Shown here piece by piece: positions 1 to 7,737 of a stretch of DNA of 14,262 nt. Made by a program: the position numbers and the translations under genes. The notes under the pieces are model-generated. The model made no database searches, was not told the DNA's origin, and saw only the letters and a list, made by a program, of their open reading frames with translations. Source of the DNA: an uncultured Acetatifactor sp. (GTDB lineage Bacteria; Bacillota; Clostridia; Lachnospirales; Lachnospiraceae); assembly GCA_910577185.1 (NCBI GenBank), contig CAJTLR010000084.1:1-14262 (forward strand). The letters run 5' to 3'. Each line of letters begins with the position of its first letter. Position 1 is the stretch's first letter.

Positions 1-70
1 TATAGGGACAGTCTGCGCTTTTTTATCCCCCGCAAGATTCTGTTTCATAGTAAAGAATCGAGGTGGAACG

Positions 71-1336
71 ATGTTATTGGTAAAAAACGGGTATATGATA
101 GATCCAAAGTCAGGCAGGGAAGGGAAATACGATATTCTGATTGAAAAAGGACGTATTGCCGATATAGGCAGGGGACTTTGTCCCGGAACGCCCTGCGAAG
201 TCATTGACGCCCAGGGGCTGCTGGTGGCGCCGGGGTTAGTGGATGTTCATGTGCATTTCCGGGATCCCGGCTTTCCGCTGAAAGAAGATATTTTCAGCGG
301 GGCAGGGGCCGCCGCAAAGGGAGGTTTTACCACGGTGGTGATGATGGCCAACACAAGGCCTCCCATTGACAATGTGAAAACTCTGGAAGAAGTTCTGGAT
401 AAGGGCAGAAATACCGGCATTCATGTGCTCTCCTGCGCCAATGTGACCCTGGGAATGAAAGGACAGGAGCTGACTGACATGGAGGAACTGGCCCGAAAAG
501 GCGCGGCGGGATTCACGGACGATGGCGTCCCTCTGCTGGATGAAGCCATAGTGCGCCGTGCCATGGAAAAAGCCGCAAATCTGGGACTGCCCATCAGCTT
601 TCACGAAGAAGACCCTGCGCTGATTGCGGAAAACGGCATTCACCGGGGAAAAGCCAGCGCCTTTTTCGGAATCGGCGGCTCTCCCAGGGAGGCGGAAACC
701 AGGCTGGTAGAAAGAGACCTGAAACTGGCAGCCGGGACAGGGGCCAGTGTGAACATCCAGCATATCAGCGCAAAAGAATCGGTGGAGCTGGTGCGGCAGG
801 CAAAGCAGAAGGGGATACGGGTACATGCGGAAGCCACGCCCCATCATTTTACACTGACGGAAGAGGCGGCCATTGAGTACAAAACGCTGGCAAAAATGAA
901 TCCGCCCCTGCGGGAGGAGGAAGACCGGCAGGCGATTATCCGGGGGCTTTCCGACGGAACCATAGACATCATTGCCACCGACCATGCCCCGCACACGGCG
1001 GAAGAGAAAGCGCAGGACATCACAAAGGCGCCCAGCGGCATTATCGGCCTGGAGACGGCCCTGGCCCTGGGAATTACAAAGCTGGTACAGGAAGGATGCC
1101 TGACAATGCGGCGTCTTCTGGAGCTGATGAGCACCAATCCGGCAAAACTGTATCATCTGGACGCGGGATATCTGGACATTCACGGACCCGGGGATCTGAT
1201 CCTGGTGGACACTTCCGCGGAGGTGATTCCCGGAAATTATGTCTCCAGGGCTTCCAACACCCCTTTTACGGGCTGGAAGCTGAAAGGAAAAGTGGTCACA
1301 ACCATATGTGATGGCAAAGTGGTGTATACGGAATAG
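71..1336 (+). CDS. pyrC: Dihydroorotase, class I
   Basis: Zinc amidohydrolase that interconverts N-carbamoyl-aspartate and dihydroorotate, the third step of de novo pyrimidine synthesis in the cytosol. At 421 residues it has the usual length for the class I enzyme. Visible motifs: the HxH metal site in DVHVHFRDPG (H60, H62), the FTDDG stretch (D150/D151) where class I enzymes use Asp in place of the carboxylated Lys, metal-site histidines H178 (SFHEED) and H231 (IQHIS), and the catalytic Asp in ATDHAPHT (D304). The start is supported by GAGGTGG at 60-66. An intrinsic terminator follows 21 bases after the stop, so this is the last gene of its transcript; upstream partners lie outside the window. 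The first 70 bases are open in two frames and may hold the end of a preceding gene, but I cannot identify one. AllB allantoinases and hydantoinases are related, but the motif set favours PyrC. Confidence 0.93.
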   Translation: MLLVKNGYMIDPKSGREGKYDILIEKGRIADIGRGLCPGTPCEVIDAQGLLVAPGLVDVHVHFRDPGFPLKEDIFSGAGAAAKGGFTTVVMMANTRPPIDNVKTLEEVLDKGRNTGIHVLSCANVTLGMKGQELTDMEELARKGAAGFTDDGVPLLDEAIVRRAMEKAANLGLPISFHEEDPALIAENGIHRGKASAFFGIGGSPREAETRLVERDLKLAAGTGASVNIQHISAKESVELVRQAKQKGIRVHAEATPHHFTLTEEAAIEYKTLAKMNPPLREEEDRQAIIRGLSDGTIDIIATDHAPHTAEEKAQDITKAPSGIIGLETALALGITKLVQEGCLTMRRLLELMSTNPAKLYHLDAGYLDIHGPGDLILVDTSAEVIPGNYVSRASNTPFTGWKLKGKVVTTICDGKVVYTE

Positions 1337-1357
1337 AATCAAATGGGTAATAACGTT

Positions 1358-1387
1358 AAAAAGCTACCGGTAAACGGTAGCTTTTTT
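1358..1387 (+). terminator. Intrinsic terminator after pyrC
   Basis: A perfect 9-bp stem (AAGCTACCG, 1361-1369, with its complement at 1375-1383) closes a 5-base loop and runs into a T tract at 1382-1387. Three A residues at 1358-1360 can extend the stem against the T tract. It separates pyrC from the helicase gene. Confidence 0.9.
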
Positions 1388-1433
1388 CAGGCACGGCTCT
1401 ATATAACACTTTACCAAATAATGAAAGAAAAGT

Positions 1434-1462
1434 CTAGTGTTTTTTTATTTTTATTATATAAT
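1434..1462 (+). promoter_or_regulatory. Probable promoter of the helicase gene (good -10, weak -35)
   Basis: A perfect TATAAT sits at 1457-1462 in a very AT-rich stretch between the pyrC terminator and the helicase. The best -35 at 17-bp spacing (1434-1439, CTAGTG) is poor, so activity may depend on the T-rich upstream sequence or an activator. A TGTT...AACA partial dyad at 1465-1480 lies where the transcript would start and could be an operator, but only about 5 of 8 half-site positions match. Confidence 0.5.
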
Positions 1463-1519
1463 GTTGTTGTAACGATAACAGTTCAGACAGGTCGCTGCAC
1501 TGTTGCGTTATATGCGGCA

Positions 1520-1552
1520 GTGGCCAAATGCCTGCAGGCAGTCACTTGGCAC
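1520..1552 (+). other. Possible stem-loop in the helicase 5' leader
   Basis: GTGgCCAA (1520-1527) can pair with TTGGCAC (1546-1552) with one bulged G. The inner palindrome TGCCTGCAGGCA (1529-1540) can form a second small hairpin. It lies in the roughly 115-base leader implied by the -10 at 1457. I do not recognise it as a known riboswitch, and no T-box consensus is seen. It may only be chance pairing. Confidence 0.3.
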
Positions 1553-1586
1553 GTTGCCCGCGGAAATAAAAGGAAGGAGACTCCAA

Positions 1587-4500
1587 ATGAACCAAGAGAG
1601 AAAAAGAAGTCTTCCAGGCACATCCCGGAAGGACGAAGAAGCTTTTCTGGCACAGACCCTTTCTGTCATCCATGACAACCTGAATTATTACGGGGAGAAG
1701 GTTGACAGCATGCGGAAGGAGATTGACGAGATGCTGGATCATTTCCATGATGACAATCCGGAGCTGATCAATCTTCTGGAAAACAGTATCACTCTGCATG
1801 ATCAGATGAAGCACGTCCTGGAGAGGAATGAAAAGGCCCGGGAGAAACCTTATTTCGGAAGGATTATTTTTCATGATGAGACACTGGACAAAGAGGAATC
1901 ACTCTACATCGGCAAGGGGGGCATTTCCAAAGACACCACACATCAGACCGTAATCGACTGGCGGGCGCCCGTGGCCAATGCCTACTATGAAAACGGGCTG
2001 GGAAAATGCAGCTACCTGGCTCCCGGCAACAAACAGATGAACATTGACCTGGAGCTGAAGCGGACTTATGAGATTGAAAAGGGAAAGCTTCTGGACTATT
2101 TTGACAGTGAAGTTGTGGCCAATGACGAACTGCTGACAAAATACCTGGCGAAAAACAAACAGGCCGTGCTGGGGGAGATCGTGGCCACCATCCAGAAGGA
2201 ACAAAACGATATTATCCGGAAATCCCCCTACCACAATATTATTGTGCAGGGAGTGGCAGGATCCGGAAAAACCACGGTGGCAATGCACCGGATTTCCTTT
2301 ATCCTCTATAATTACCAGGAGCGGTTCCGGCCGGATGATTTCTACATTGTGGGAAGCAACAGAATCCTTTTAAACTATATCACCGGAGTGCTGCCGGACC
2401 TGGATGTGTACGGAGTGCGCCAGATGACCATGGAGCAGTTGTTTGTGCGTCTCCTGTACGAGGACTGGGACGAAAAAAAATACGTCATACGAAAGTCGCA
2501 GAACAGCAGCAGGGGCGGCATAAAGGGCAGTCTTGGCTGGTTTGAGGATCTGAAGGCCTACTGTGACGAACTGGAGTGGAACAGTATTCTCAGGGAGTCG
2601 GTCTATTTAAACCCGAGACAGTTTGTGGAAGGCCTGCAGGACGGTAGGAACGGCGTCTATGACAAGACCATTGGAGAAACTGTCAATCCCGCCCATCTGG
2701 TACTGCTGATGGAAGATAAGGCAGTGGAGCGCTATATTATCCAGAATCCCAGGGTATCCATGCAGAATAAAATCAATATGCTCAATGAACGTCTGACAGG
2801 AAAAATAAAGGAAGAATTTCTGGGAAAGGGCGTGAAATACACCGAGGCGGAACGAAAGGCCATATTAAAGGCTTACCGGGGACGATACGGCGGAAAAGAG
2901 TGGAATGGTTCCATATACCGGGTATACCGGGAGTTTCTGGAAAAACAAATCAGCCGGGGGAAGGAAGCGGATCTTGTGGGCAATGAATTTGACGTGTACG
3001 ATCTGGCAGCCCTGGCTTATATCTACAAGAGAATCAAGGAGACAGAGGTGATCAGCGAAGCCCATCACATTGTCATCGACGAAGCCCAGGATTTCGGCAT
3101 GATGGCATATTCCTGCCTTCACTTCTGCATCAAAGACTGCACCTATACTGTCATGGGCGATGTGTCCCAGAATATTCACTTTGGCTTCGGACTCAATGAC
3201 TGGGAGGAACTGCGGAAGCTACTGCTTCCGGACCCCATGGACAATTTCGGAATTCTGAAAAAAAGTTACCGTAATACTGTGGAAATATCGGATTTTGCCA
3301 CCAACATACTTCATCACGGCCGTTTTTCCTCCTATCCGGTAGAACCCATCATCCGTCACGGGGAACAGGTGGATGTGAGACAGTGCGGCGAGACGGATAT
3401 TTTCCGGGAGGCTGCAAATGTCTGCAGACAATGGAAGGAAAAAGGTTTTGACACCATTGCGGTGGTATGCAGGAACCGGCAGGGGGCGGAACGCGCGGCG
3501 GAAAACATGTCCCGGTATATTGAGATCATGGAAACCGATCTGGAAAAAGCAGAGTTCGGCGCGGGTATCATGGTACTTCCCGTGGAATATACCAAGGGAC
3601 TGGAGTTTGACACCGTGCTGATTCTGAATCCGGAGAGAGAAGAGTACCCGGTGGATGACGGGCATGCAAAACTGCTCTATGTGGCAGCCACACGGGCCCT
3701 TCATGAACTCTGTGTGCTGCACACGGGAAATCTCACAGGACTTATCGCGGATCCCATACCTCCCCGGGAGGAGAGAAAACAGAGGGAGACCCTTTCCAAA
3801 ACCTGCCATGTGCATCCGGGTTCCGGGAACCCGGCGAGTCAATCCCGGGGCGGGGGCGAAAGAAAAGACCGGGCCGGTCAGCCGGGGCAGACAGAAAATG
3901 ACCAGAACAGTCAAGATAGACGTCCTGTGATCCGTCCCAAGGTTTCCCAGGCGCCCTCTGCACCCAGCCCTCTAACCAGCCTGTATTCTGCAGGGAAACC
4001 TTCCGGCGCCAAAGGAGCCGCTTTTCCGGGGGCCGGGCATGCCGGGACAGCGGAGCATACAGGCCGGACATTGTCTGCCGAAAGCGCCGGCCCTGCAGGA
4101 CGTCAGGGGAACACAGGGGCGGGGCCTGTTCCCGGAAAACCGGCCCGGCCGGAACGTTTTGGGCCAAACGGAGCAGGGACATCACATGCGCCGGTATTCC
4201 AGGGAAAAACACCCCTGCCCGCATTCGGGGACATTCCGCCCACGGAAAAACTACGTCCCCCCGGACATGCCAGAATTGATCTGTCCATTCGCTGGGTCTC
4301 CAAAGAAGCCGACGGGCTCTACCTTCAGAGCCGTTATGGCACCCTGCGGATTTCACCGGTGGGCAGCGCCATTATGCGGATCAGCTTTGCAAGAAACGGG
4401 AAGCCGGACCACTCCGTGCATCCGGGGATTGCCATCGACAGGACGGAGCGCTTCTGGATGTATAAGGACAATGGGCGTATGGTTGAGATCACCACGGATG

Positions 4501-4958
4501 AACTGGCCCTGCAGGTGGACAAGACTACCGGCGCCATTCGTTATCTTGCCATGGAAGATGGAAATTCCAGGGGGAAAAAGCTGCTGCTTGCGGAGCGGGG
4601 CAGAGACTGCCGTCAGCTGGAGCCCGGTGCAGGAGGCAGAATGCGCGTATGGCAGTTCCTGGAACCCACAAAAGAGGAGCATTTTTACGGCATCAGTCCC
4701 AGAACCCGGGATGTGATTCCGCTGAGGGGAGCCGCCCGGTATCTCTCCGACGGCAGTGGGGAGCTGCCTTTCCTTCTCTCGGATAAAGGCTACGGCATTC
4801 TCATGGCGGCGGTATCACCGGTGATCTGCTGTGATATTCCGGCCTATGGATCTTACTTGTACGCGGAAGCCGAAAAACAGCTTGATTTTTACCTGATTGC
4901 CGGAAAAAAGAGAGACACTATTTTAAATGCCTGCGCATATTTGTGCGGCACATTATAA
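1587..4958 (+). CDS. helD: HelD-like RNA polymerase-associated helicase fused to a GH31 N-domain-like module
   Basis: HelD-family superfamily 1 ATPases displace stalled RNA polymerase from DNA. Start 1587 has AGGAAGGAG at 1571-1579; an upstream in-frame TTG at 1503 has no such site. From this start the protein is 1123 residues; HelD is usually about 700-800. In order: N-terminal coiled coil (~15-90); the HelD signature TVIDWRAPVA (121-130); Walker A GVAGSGKT (222-229); DEAQD (498-502); a GDVSQ motif III; the KKSYRN and KGLEF motifs; and motif VI YVAATRA near 700. The motor ends near residue 720. Then come about 175 residues rich in Pro, Gly, Ala and Arg (~720-894), probably disordered, and a final domain (~895-1123) resembling the N-terminal beta-sandwich of family 31 glycoside hydrolases: EEHFYGIS, an LRG motif, LPFLLSDKGYGIL and DFYLIAG...AYLCGTL. 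It stops where the catalytic barrel would start. The helicase call is strong; the C-terminal call rests on motif resemblance. Confidence 0.87.
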   Translation: MNQERKRSLPGTSRKDEEAFLAQTLSVIHDNLNYYGEKVDSMRKEIDEMLDHFHDDNPELINLLENSITLHDQMKHVLERNEKAREKPYFGRIIFHDETLDKEESLYIGKGGISKDTTHQTVIDWRAPVANAYYENGLGKCSYLAPGNKQMNIDLELKRTYEIEKGKLLDYFDSEVVANDELLTKYLAKNKQAVLGEIVATIQKEQNDIIRKSPYHNIIVQGVAGSGKTTVAMHRISFILYNYQERFRPDDFYIVGSNRILLNYITGVLPDLDVYGVRQMTMEQLFVRLLYEDWDEKKYVIRKSQNSSRGGIKGSLGWFEDLKAYCDELEWNSILRESVYLNPRQFVEGLQDGRNGVYDKTIGETVNPAHLVLLMEDKAVERYIIQNPRVSMQNKINMLNERLTGKIKEEFLGKGVKYTEAERKAILKAYRGRYGGKEWNGSIYRVYREFLEKQISRGKEADLVGNEFDVYDLAALAYIYKRIKETEVISEAHHIVIDEAQDFGMMAYSCLHFCIKDCTYTVMGDVSQNIHFGFGLNDWEELRKLLLPDPMDNFGILKKSYRNTVEISDFATNILHHGRFSSYPVEPIIRHGEQVDVRQCGETDIFREAANVCRQWKEKGFDTIAVVCRNRQGAERAAENMSRYIEIMETDLEKAEFGAGIMVLPVEYTKGLEFDTVLILNPEREEYPVDDGHAKLLYVAATRALHELCVLHTGNLTGLIADPIPPREERKQRETLSKTCHVHPGSGNPASQSRGGGERKDRAGQPGQTENDQNSQDRRPVIRPKVSQAPSAPSPLTSLYSAGKPSGAKGAAFPGAGHAGTAEHTGRTLSAESAGPAGRQGNTGAGPVPGKPARPERFGPNGAGTSHAPVFQGKTPLPAFGDIPPTEKLRPPGHARIDLSIRWVSKEADGLYLQSRYGTLRISPVGSAIMRISFARNGKPDHSVHPGIAIDRTERFWMYKDNGRMVEITTDELALQVDKTTGAIRYLAMEDGNSRGKKLLLAERGRDCRQLEPGAGGRMRVWQFLEPTKEEHFYGISPRTRDVIPLRGAARYLSDGSGELPFLLSDKGYGILMAAVSPVICCDIPAYGSYLYAEAEKQLDFYLIAGKKRDTILNACAYLCGTL

Positions 4959-5327
4959 ATTCCGGGAAATGGCCTCGGCCCAGTCCTCCACCATTTCCTC
5001 ATAGTCGGCCGAAATCGCCTGGAATATCTGTTCCGTGGTGATTCCGGCCACACTGATATTGTTTTTGTCCATGACAATCACACCCACGGCCAGAAGAATG
5101 GCCACCCACAGACGCAGCTTAAAAAAAGTGAAGCCTTCCCCCTGGGGCTGCCGGATATCTCCGTAAGCATCATCATAGGGGGAAGCAGTTTCCAGCCTGT
5201 CGGCAGGAATGCTGCTCTTTCCGTATAAGATCTGTTCTCTGTGGGACATATCGCACTGGTCTTCATGATAGCGGGAGCGTACCTGGCGCACCAACTGCAG
5301 TTTCTGTTCCATGTCTATGTTATTCAT
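4953..5327 (-). CDS. Small single-pass membrane protein of unknown function
   Basis: A 124-residue protein I do not recognise by family. The first ~65 residues are polar and charged with many Arg, Gln and Glu. One hydrophobic segment follows at about 68-86 (FKLRLWVAILLAVGVIVM), then an acidic C-terminal tail with several Glu/Asp. With no signal peptide, it is probably a single-span membrane protein. I chose the Met at 5327 because a GGGG site lies 7 bases upstream (5335-5338). A Met two codons earlier (5333) leaves no room for a ribosome site. Its stop overlaps the 3' end of the convergent helicase gene by 6 bases, leaving no space for a terminator between them. It is divergent from the MoxR operon across a ~215-bp gap. 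Confidence 0.72.
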   Translation of the reverse strand: MNNIDMEQKLQLVRQVRSRYHEDQCDMSHREQILYGKSSIPADRLETASPYDDAYGDIRQPQGEGFTFFKLRLWVAILLAVGVIVMDKNNISVAGITTEQIFQAISADYEEMVEDWAEAISRNL

Positions 5328-5378
5328 GCTCATACCCCAATCAATACTTTTCCGGCGGCTTTTGGAAGCTTATTTATA

Positions 5379-5408
5379 AATATGGGATTTGGACGGAGAA
5401 TATGTCAT
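5379..5408 (-). promoter_or_regulatory. Possible minus-strand promoter for the small membrane protein
   Basis: Read on the minus strand, ATGACA (5408-5403, 5 of 6 to TTGACA) is followed after 18 bp by CATATT (5384-5379, 4 of 6 to TATAAT), inside an AT-rich patch. Spacing is acceptable, but the -10 is weak. Confidence 0.3.
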
Positions 5409-5446
5409 GGGACATTCCACCCATACCAAAAGTTTCCAAAGGGCCA

Positions 5447-5475
5447 TTGATTTTTCCGTCAAACTGTTTTAAAAT
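5447..5475 (+). promoter_or_regulatory. Sigma-A-like promoter of the MoxR operon
   Basis: TTGATT (5447-5452, 4 of 6) and TAAAAT (5470-5475, 5 of 6) are separated by exactly 17 bp, about 68 bases before the MoxR start. It is the only clear vegetative promoter I find upstream of the six-gene + strand run, so it may drive all of it. Confidence 0.6.
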
Positions 5476-5542
5476 ATCCATGTCAAAACAACTTCTTATT
5501 CATGAAAGATATCATATATCATTCATTTACCGGAGGGATCAG

Positions 5543-6493
5543 ATGGAATATCATGGAAAAAATTTCGGGGAAAAAATACTCTCCAATATTGCGAAGGTCA
5601 TTGTGGGCAAGGAACAGACTTCCCGCCTGCTTCTGACGGCACTGCTGGCGGATGGACATGTGCTGCTGGAGGACGTGCCCGGGACAGGCAAGACGAAACT
5701 GGCGAAGACCCTGGCCAAAAGTATCAGCGCGGATTTTTCCAGAATCCAGTTTACACCGGATCTGCTGCCCAGCGATATCACGGGCCTGAATGTCTATGAC
5801 AGACAGAAGAACGAGTTTGTCCTGAGAAAGGGTCCGGTATTCACCAATATCCTGCTGGCGGACGAAATCAACCGCGCCACCCCCAGGACCCAGGCCGGCC
5901 TGCTGGAATGCATGGAGGAGCGGCAGGTAACCATCGATGGGGAAAGCTATGTTCCGGGAAATCCCTTTTTTGTGATTGCCACACAGAATCCGGTGGAAAC
6001 GGCGGGAACTTTTCCCCTGCCGGAAGCCCAGATGGACCGGTTTACCATGCGTCTGTCCATGGGACTGCCGGACAGGGAAGAGGAACTTGCCATTCTGGAT
6101 AAATACATGGACCGGGAGCCCCTTTTGGAGCTGGAGAGTGTGCTGACCCTTGCGGAACTTGCCAGGGCAAAAGAAGAAATATCCAGGGTATTTGTACATA
6201 AATGCATCCGGGAATACATGGTGGACATTGTGGAAGGCACCAGAAAGGGAGAAGAAACTGTCATGGGCGTGAGTCCCAGGGGAAATCTTGCCCTGCTGCG
6301 CTGTGCCAAGGCGTACGCATGGCTGGATGGCAGGGATTACTGCATTCCCGATGACATCATGGCGCTGGCGGTGCCCGTGCTGGCCCACAGAATCGTGCTG
6401 GGTTACGGCTCGGACAGCACAGACGCGGGCAAAAAGCTGGTGGAAAGAATCCTGGCTGCCACGCCGGTGCCCACAGAGGATTTTGAGAGATGA
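5543..6493 (+). CDS. MoxR-family AAA+ ATPase
   Basis: A cytosolic AAA+ ATPase of the MoxR group, thought to act as chaperones that mature or activate partner complexes, usually with a von Willebrand-type or DUF58 partner. The 316-residue length is typical. Motifs: Walker A DVPGTGKT (44-51), Walker B LLADEIN (D107, E108), the MoxR-typical TPRTQAGLLECMEERQVT stretch just after it, and ATQNPVETAGTFPLPEAQMDRF carrying sensor 1 and the arginine-finger region. A lid domain follows with GVSPRGNLALLRCAKAYA near 230-260. I chose start 5543 because GGAGGG at 5532-5537 is well placed; the frame is open back to 5402 but that stretch contains the promoter. The stop overlaps the DUF58 start by 4 bases (ATGA), indicating translational coupling. 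The cellular substrate is unknown. Confidence 0.92.
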   Translation: MEYHGKNFGEKILSNIAKVIVGKEQTSRLLLTALLADGHVLLEDVPGTGKTKLAKTLAKSISADFSRIQFTPDLLPSDITGLNVYDRQKNEFVLRKGPVFTNILLADEINRATPRTQAGLLECMEERQVTIDGESYVPGNPFFVIATQNPVETAGTFPLPEAQMDRFTMRLSMGLPDREEELAILDKYMDREPLLELESVLTLAELARAKEEISRVFVHKCIREYMVDIVEGTRKGEETVMGVSPRGNLALLRCAKAYAWLDGRDYCIPDDIMALAVPVLAHRIVLGYGSDSTDAGKKLVERILAATPVPTEDFER

Positions 6494-7614
6494 TAACATT
6501 GGTGGGAATCGGCCTGATTGGTTTCGGGCTGCTGCTGGTTCAGAAATATGTCTATGAAAAGATCTGGCAAAAACATCTGCATGTGACTGTCCGTTTCGGA
6601 ACCGGCCATATTTTTGAGGGCGGGCAGGGGGAACTGAAGGAAGTGGTGGAAAATAAGAAACGCCTGCCTTTATCCATGCTGAAAGTAAAATTTAAAACCG
6701 ACCGTCACCTGCTTTTTGACCAGGAAAAAGGATCCCGCACCACGGATCAGTTTTACCGCAATGATATTTTCCGGATCGGCGGCGGGGAAAGGGTCACCCG
6801 CACCCTGAAGTTCCAGGGGGGAAGGCGGGGATACTACACCATAGACGAGGTCAGCCTGGTGGCATCGGATTTGTTCCTTCTGAGCCAGCTGGTTGCGGAT
6901 GTGGAGGTAAAAACCGAACTCTATGTGTATCCCAGACCTTTTGACAGCGCCAGGCTGCGGAAATCCCTGGTTCAGATCAACGGGGAAATCCTTTCCAGGC
7001 GTCATCTGCTGGAAGATCCCTTTGAATACCGGGGAATCCGGGAATACCAGCCCTATGATGACATGCGGAGCATCAACTGGAAGGCCACGGCCAGAACAGG
7101 GGATCTGAAAGTGAACCAGAAAAACTATACGGCCCTGAAAAGTGTCAGGGTCTTTTTCCAGATTCAGGATGACAATATTCTGAAAAAGGATTCTGCAGTG
7201 GAAATGTCCCTGCGGATTGTGGCGGCGCTGTGCCTCTTTTTCCTCAGGCAGGGAATTCAGGTTTCCTGCCATGGGAACGGCGTGGACATTGTCACCGGTC
7301 ATCCCGTGTCCGTCCGGGCAAAAGCGGGGGCAGGGCAGATGGATACTATCTACCGGGCGCTGGCCAGGGTGGATGTGGAGCGGCCTGCGGCGGATTTCCG
7401 GGAGCATTTCGAGGAAATTCTGTTCCGGAACGGAAAGGGAAGCTTTACCTTTTTTGTGGCCCCGAACCAGTATGATGATTTTACGGAGCTTCTGAACCGG
7501 TACCGGGAGGAGGGAAATTCCTTTGTGTGGTATTATCCGGTGTGCGGCAGGACGGAACCGGAACTTCCGCCGGAACTGGCAAAGGCTGTGGAAGTCATCC
7601 ATTTTGAAGAGTGA
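6490..7614 (+). CDS. DUF58 domain protein, membrane-anchored, partner of MoxR
   Basis: A 374-residue DUF58 protein, the standard genetic partner of MoxR ATPases. Residues 2-18 form one hydrophobic helix, so it is probably anchored in the membrane. The middle region (~35-150) looks like a beta-rich module. The diagnostic DUF58 block is at 178-198: FEYRGIREYQPYDD followed by RSINWKATA. The remainder should form a von Willebrand-like fold. At the first strand, where a metal-binding DxSxS would be expected, the sequence reads QIQDDN (224-229), so the metal site is probably degenerate. Its start overlaps the moxR stop by 4 bases. The module is usually linked to cell-envelope functions, but the specific role here is unknown. 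Confidence 0.88.
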   Translation: MITLVGIGLIGFGLLLVQKYVYEKIWQKHLHVTVRFGTGHIFEGGQGELKEVVENKKRLPLSMLKVKFKTDRHLLFDQEKGSRTTDQFYRNDIFRIGGGERVTRTLKFQGGRRGYYTIDEVSLVASDLFLLSQLVADVEVKTELYVYPRPFDSARLRKSLVQINGEILSRRHLLEDPFEYRGIREYQPYDDMRSINWKATARTGDLKVNQKNYTALKSVRVFFQIQDDNILKKDSAVEMSLRIVAALCLFFLRQGIQVSCHGNGVDIVTGHPVSVRAKAGAGQMDTIYRALARVDVERPAADFREHFEEILFRNGKGSFTFFVAPNQYDDFTELLNRYREEGNSFVWYYPVCGRTEPELPPELAKAVEVIHFEE

Positions 7615-7737
7615 GCGGTTGTGTCCTGTCTGGCCATGCATCCGGTGAGCCCGGGCGGTTTTTCCGGAAAGCAGGACCGTTTGGAGCCGCATTGTTGCAA
7701 ATGAAAAGGAGCAGCGGCAGGAAGGAGCGGGAAGGTA

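Noticed and set aside
236..1342. Long open frame antisense to pyrC
   Set aside because: It mirrors the dihydroorotase frame, has a low-complexity Phe/His/Gly-rich composition and no ribosome site; the + strand carries all catalytic motifs.
3219..3914. Open frame antisense to the helicase motor
   Set aside because: The + strand holds conserved helicase motifs IV-VI here; the antisense product shows no domain.
4039..4716. Alternative + frame across the linker and GH31-like region
   Set aside because: A high-GC third-position artefact; the main frame is continuous and carries the recognised motifs.
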